From Mayamaea pseudoterrestris (lineage: Eukaryota; Bacillariophyta; Bacillariophyceae; Sellaphorales; Sellaphoraceae), in the NCBI GenBank assembly GCA_027923505.1, contig BROI01000019.1:496001-560000 (forward strand): a stretch of 64,000 nt of DNA, in the 5' to 3' direction. Positions 62,952 to 64,000 of this stretch are shown here, in pieces. The notes beneath the pieces are model-generated. The model ran no database searches and was not told the DNA's origin. It saw only the letters and a program-made list of their open reading frames with translations. The first letter of the stretch is position 1; each line of letters begins with the position of its first letter. Made by a program: the position numbers and the translations under genes.

Positions 62952-64000
62952 ATGCTGGTCCTTTTTGAAACTCCCGTGGGATACTCCTTGTTCAAGGTTA
63001 GTCGCCAATTCAAATGTCAAAGCATTACTCCTCGGCTAGTTTCATTTGTTCTTTCGATTACAGTAACTCATCAATTCGATGTTCTTTCACCTTTAGGTTT
63101 CAAACGAGAAGAAACTATTGAAAACTGATGCTGCCGACATTTATGACACATTCTTCAAAGACTCGGAGGCTGCGCAAAAGACGCTAGAAATGGTAAGCTT
63201 TCAGCCATTTCAGGACACTGCCGACGCCGTCTCGGCTGCCACTGCCATGATGGAAGGCTCCGTGAGCGCCAGCCTCAAGAGCTTTCTAAAGAAGAAACTA
63301 AAGAAGGCGAGTGCACCGGAAATGCTGGCCGTGGCGGAACCGACGCTTGGAGCATCCATCAAGGATACTGGACTGCCGAATCTATCCAAGATTGCTCACG
63401 ACGATCGCATCAAGGAAGTCTTTCGGGGAATTCGTTGCTACATGGATGAGTTGCTTGGCGACGAGGATGCGCCCCAGCATGTTTCGCCGGCTGACGTTCG
63501 CGCCATGCAGCTTGGTTTGTCGCATTCGCTGGGACGGTACAAGCTCAAGTTTAGTGCCGACAAGGTTGATACAATGGTCATTCAAGCTGTTGGTTTGCTC
63601 GACGAGCTCGACAAGGAAATTAATACATATGCCATGCGCGTCAAGGAATGGTATGGATGGCACTTTCCCGAGTTGCAGGCGCTGGCTGGGGACAATGTCA
63701 AATACAGCAAATTGGTGCTGTTGTGCGGCATGCGCGAAAAGTTCAAGGAGTCTGATTTGAGCAGCATTTTGGAGGATGAAGCACAAGAAGCGACAATCAA
63801 GGATGCAGCGGAAATTTCCATGGGTACCGAAATTGCCATGCTGGATCAAATCAACATTCAGGCATTGGCCGATCAAGTTTTAAGCATGACCGAATATAGA
63901 GCACAACTTTACGAGTACTTGCGGAACCGAATGAATGCGATTGCTCCAAACTTGACAATTCTCGTCGGCGAGCTAGTGGGAGCGCGACTGATTGCGCATG
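62952..64000 (+). CDS. NOP58: NOP58, box C/D snoRNP core protein (5' part, runs off window)
   Basis: A 45-nt first exon (62952-62996, MLVLFETPVGYSLFK) joins by a 100-bp GTTAGT...TTAG intron to exon 2 from 63097, which stays open to the end of the window, about 316 residues. It matches NOP58 throughout: VSNEKKLLKTD, FQDTADAVSAATAMMEGS, LKSFLKKKLKKASAPEMLAV, a YKLKFSADKVDTMVIQA block, the EWYGWHFPEL signature of the Nop domain, AAEISMGTEIA and YLRNRMNAIAPNLTILVGEL. NOP58 and NOP56 hold box C/D snoRNAs and fibrillarin for rRNA 2'-O-methylation in the nucleolus. The end of the Nop domain and the usual Lys-rich tail lie beyond the window. Confidence 0.96.

Overview
The window looks like nuclear DNA of a diatom. 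Several N-termini carry an ER signal peptide with a Phe (or Trp) at the predicted cleavage point, followed by a basic, Ser/Thr-rich stretch; this is the diatom bipartite plastid-targeting signal (ASAFAP type). Other diatom-like traits are two proteins with a DUF6824-type domain, a helicase-associated (HA) repeat protein, RXL motifs after signal peptides in cell-surface proteins, and copia elements resembling the diatom CoDi lineages. Genes are compact (about 2 kb each), lie on both strands, and have few GT-AG introns of about 50-150 bp. No function or splice site was tested experimentally: intron positions rest on GT-AG borders, frame continuity and family alignment from memory.

Layout. 1-3577: the 3' part of a copia LTR retrotransposon whose 5' end is outside the window. 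3971-4042: tRNA-Pro(AGG). 4.5-15.8 kb: plastid CGLD27, mitochondrial succinyl-CoA ligase beta, an FHA protein, a TMEM222/RTE1 protein, a divergent pair of four-helix membrane paralogues, a Mis12-like protein, 6-phosphogluconate dehydrogenase and a predicted thylakoid-lumen protein. 16.2-18.1 kb: two divergent genes built from a 35-residue repeat. 18.4-22.2 kb: a METTL21-type methyltransferase, a FAM133-like nuclear protein and an HIR-type SPFH protein. 22.5-25.6 kb: a head-to-head sulfotransferase-like / pyruvyltransferase-like pair, both predicted type II Golgi proteins. 25.9-28.9 kb: an oxygenase, DUF6824 and Tudor-like fusion. 29.0-32.3 kb: tandem plastid-targeted methyltransferases. 32.7-38.9 kb: a zinc-ribbon protein, a DUF6824/polyQ regulator and two poorly known proteins. 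39.3-46.0 kb: two tail-to-tail RXL-bearing, mucin-like membrane proteins. 47.0-54.3 kb: VMA21, an acidic-tailed hypothetical, the HA protein, a thioredoxin-domain membrane protein, COA5/PET191 and a DUF4050 protein. 54.8-61.2 kb: a GH128-like glucanase gene cut by a complete copia insertion with matching 270-bp LTRs and an AGGGA target duplication. 61.3-64.0 kb: a membrane-anchored cyclophilin-like protein and the 5' part of NOP58.

Themes. Organelle housekeeping (SUCLA2, COA5, CGLD27, the lumen protein) is mixed with a cell-surface set (sulfotransferase, pyruvyltransferase, GH128, two RXL proteins) that may act on the diatom's sulfated and acidic wall polysaccharides. The most unusual loci are the oxygenase-DUF6824-Tudor fusion, the inverted 35-aa-repeat pair and the recent copia insertion in a host exon. 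The window also holds several genes whose first coding exon is extremely short (3, 14, 15, 45 and 67 nt).
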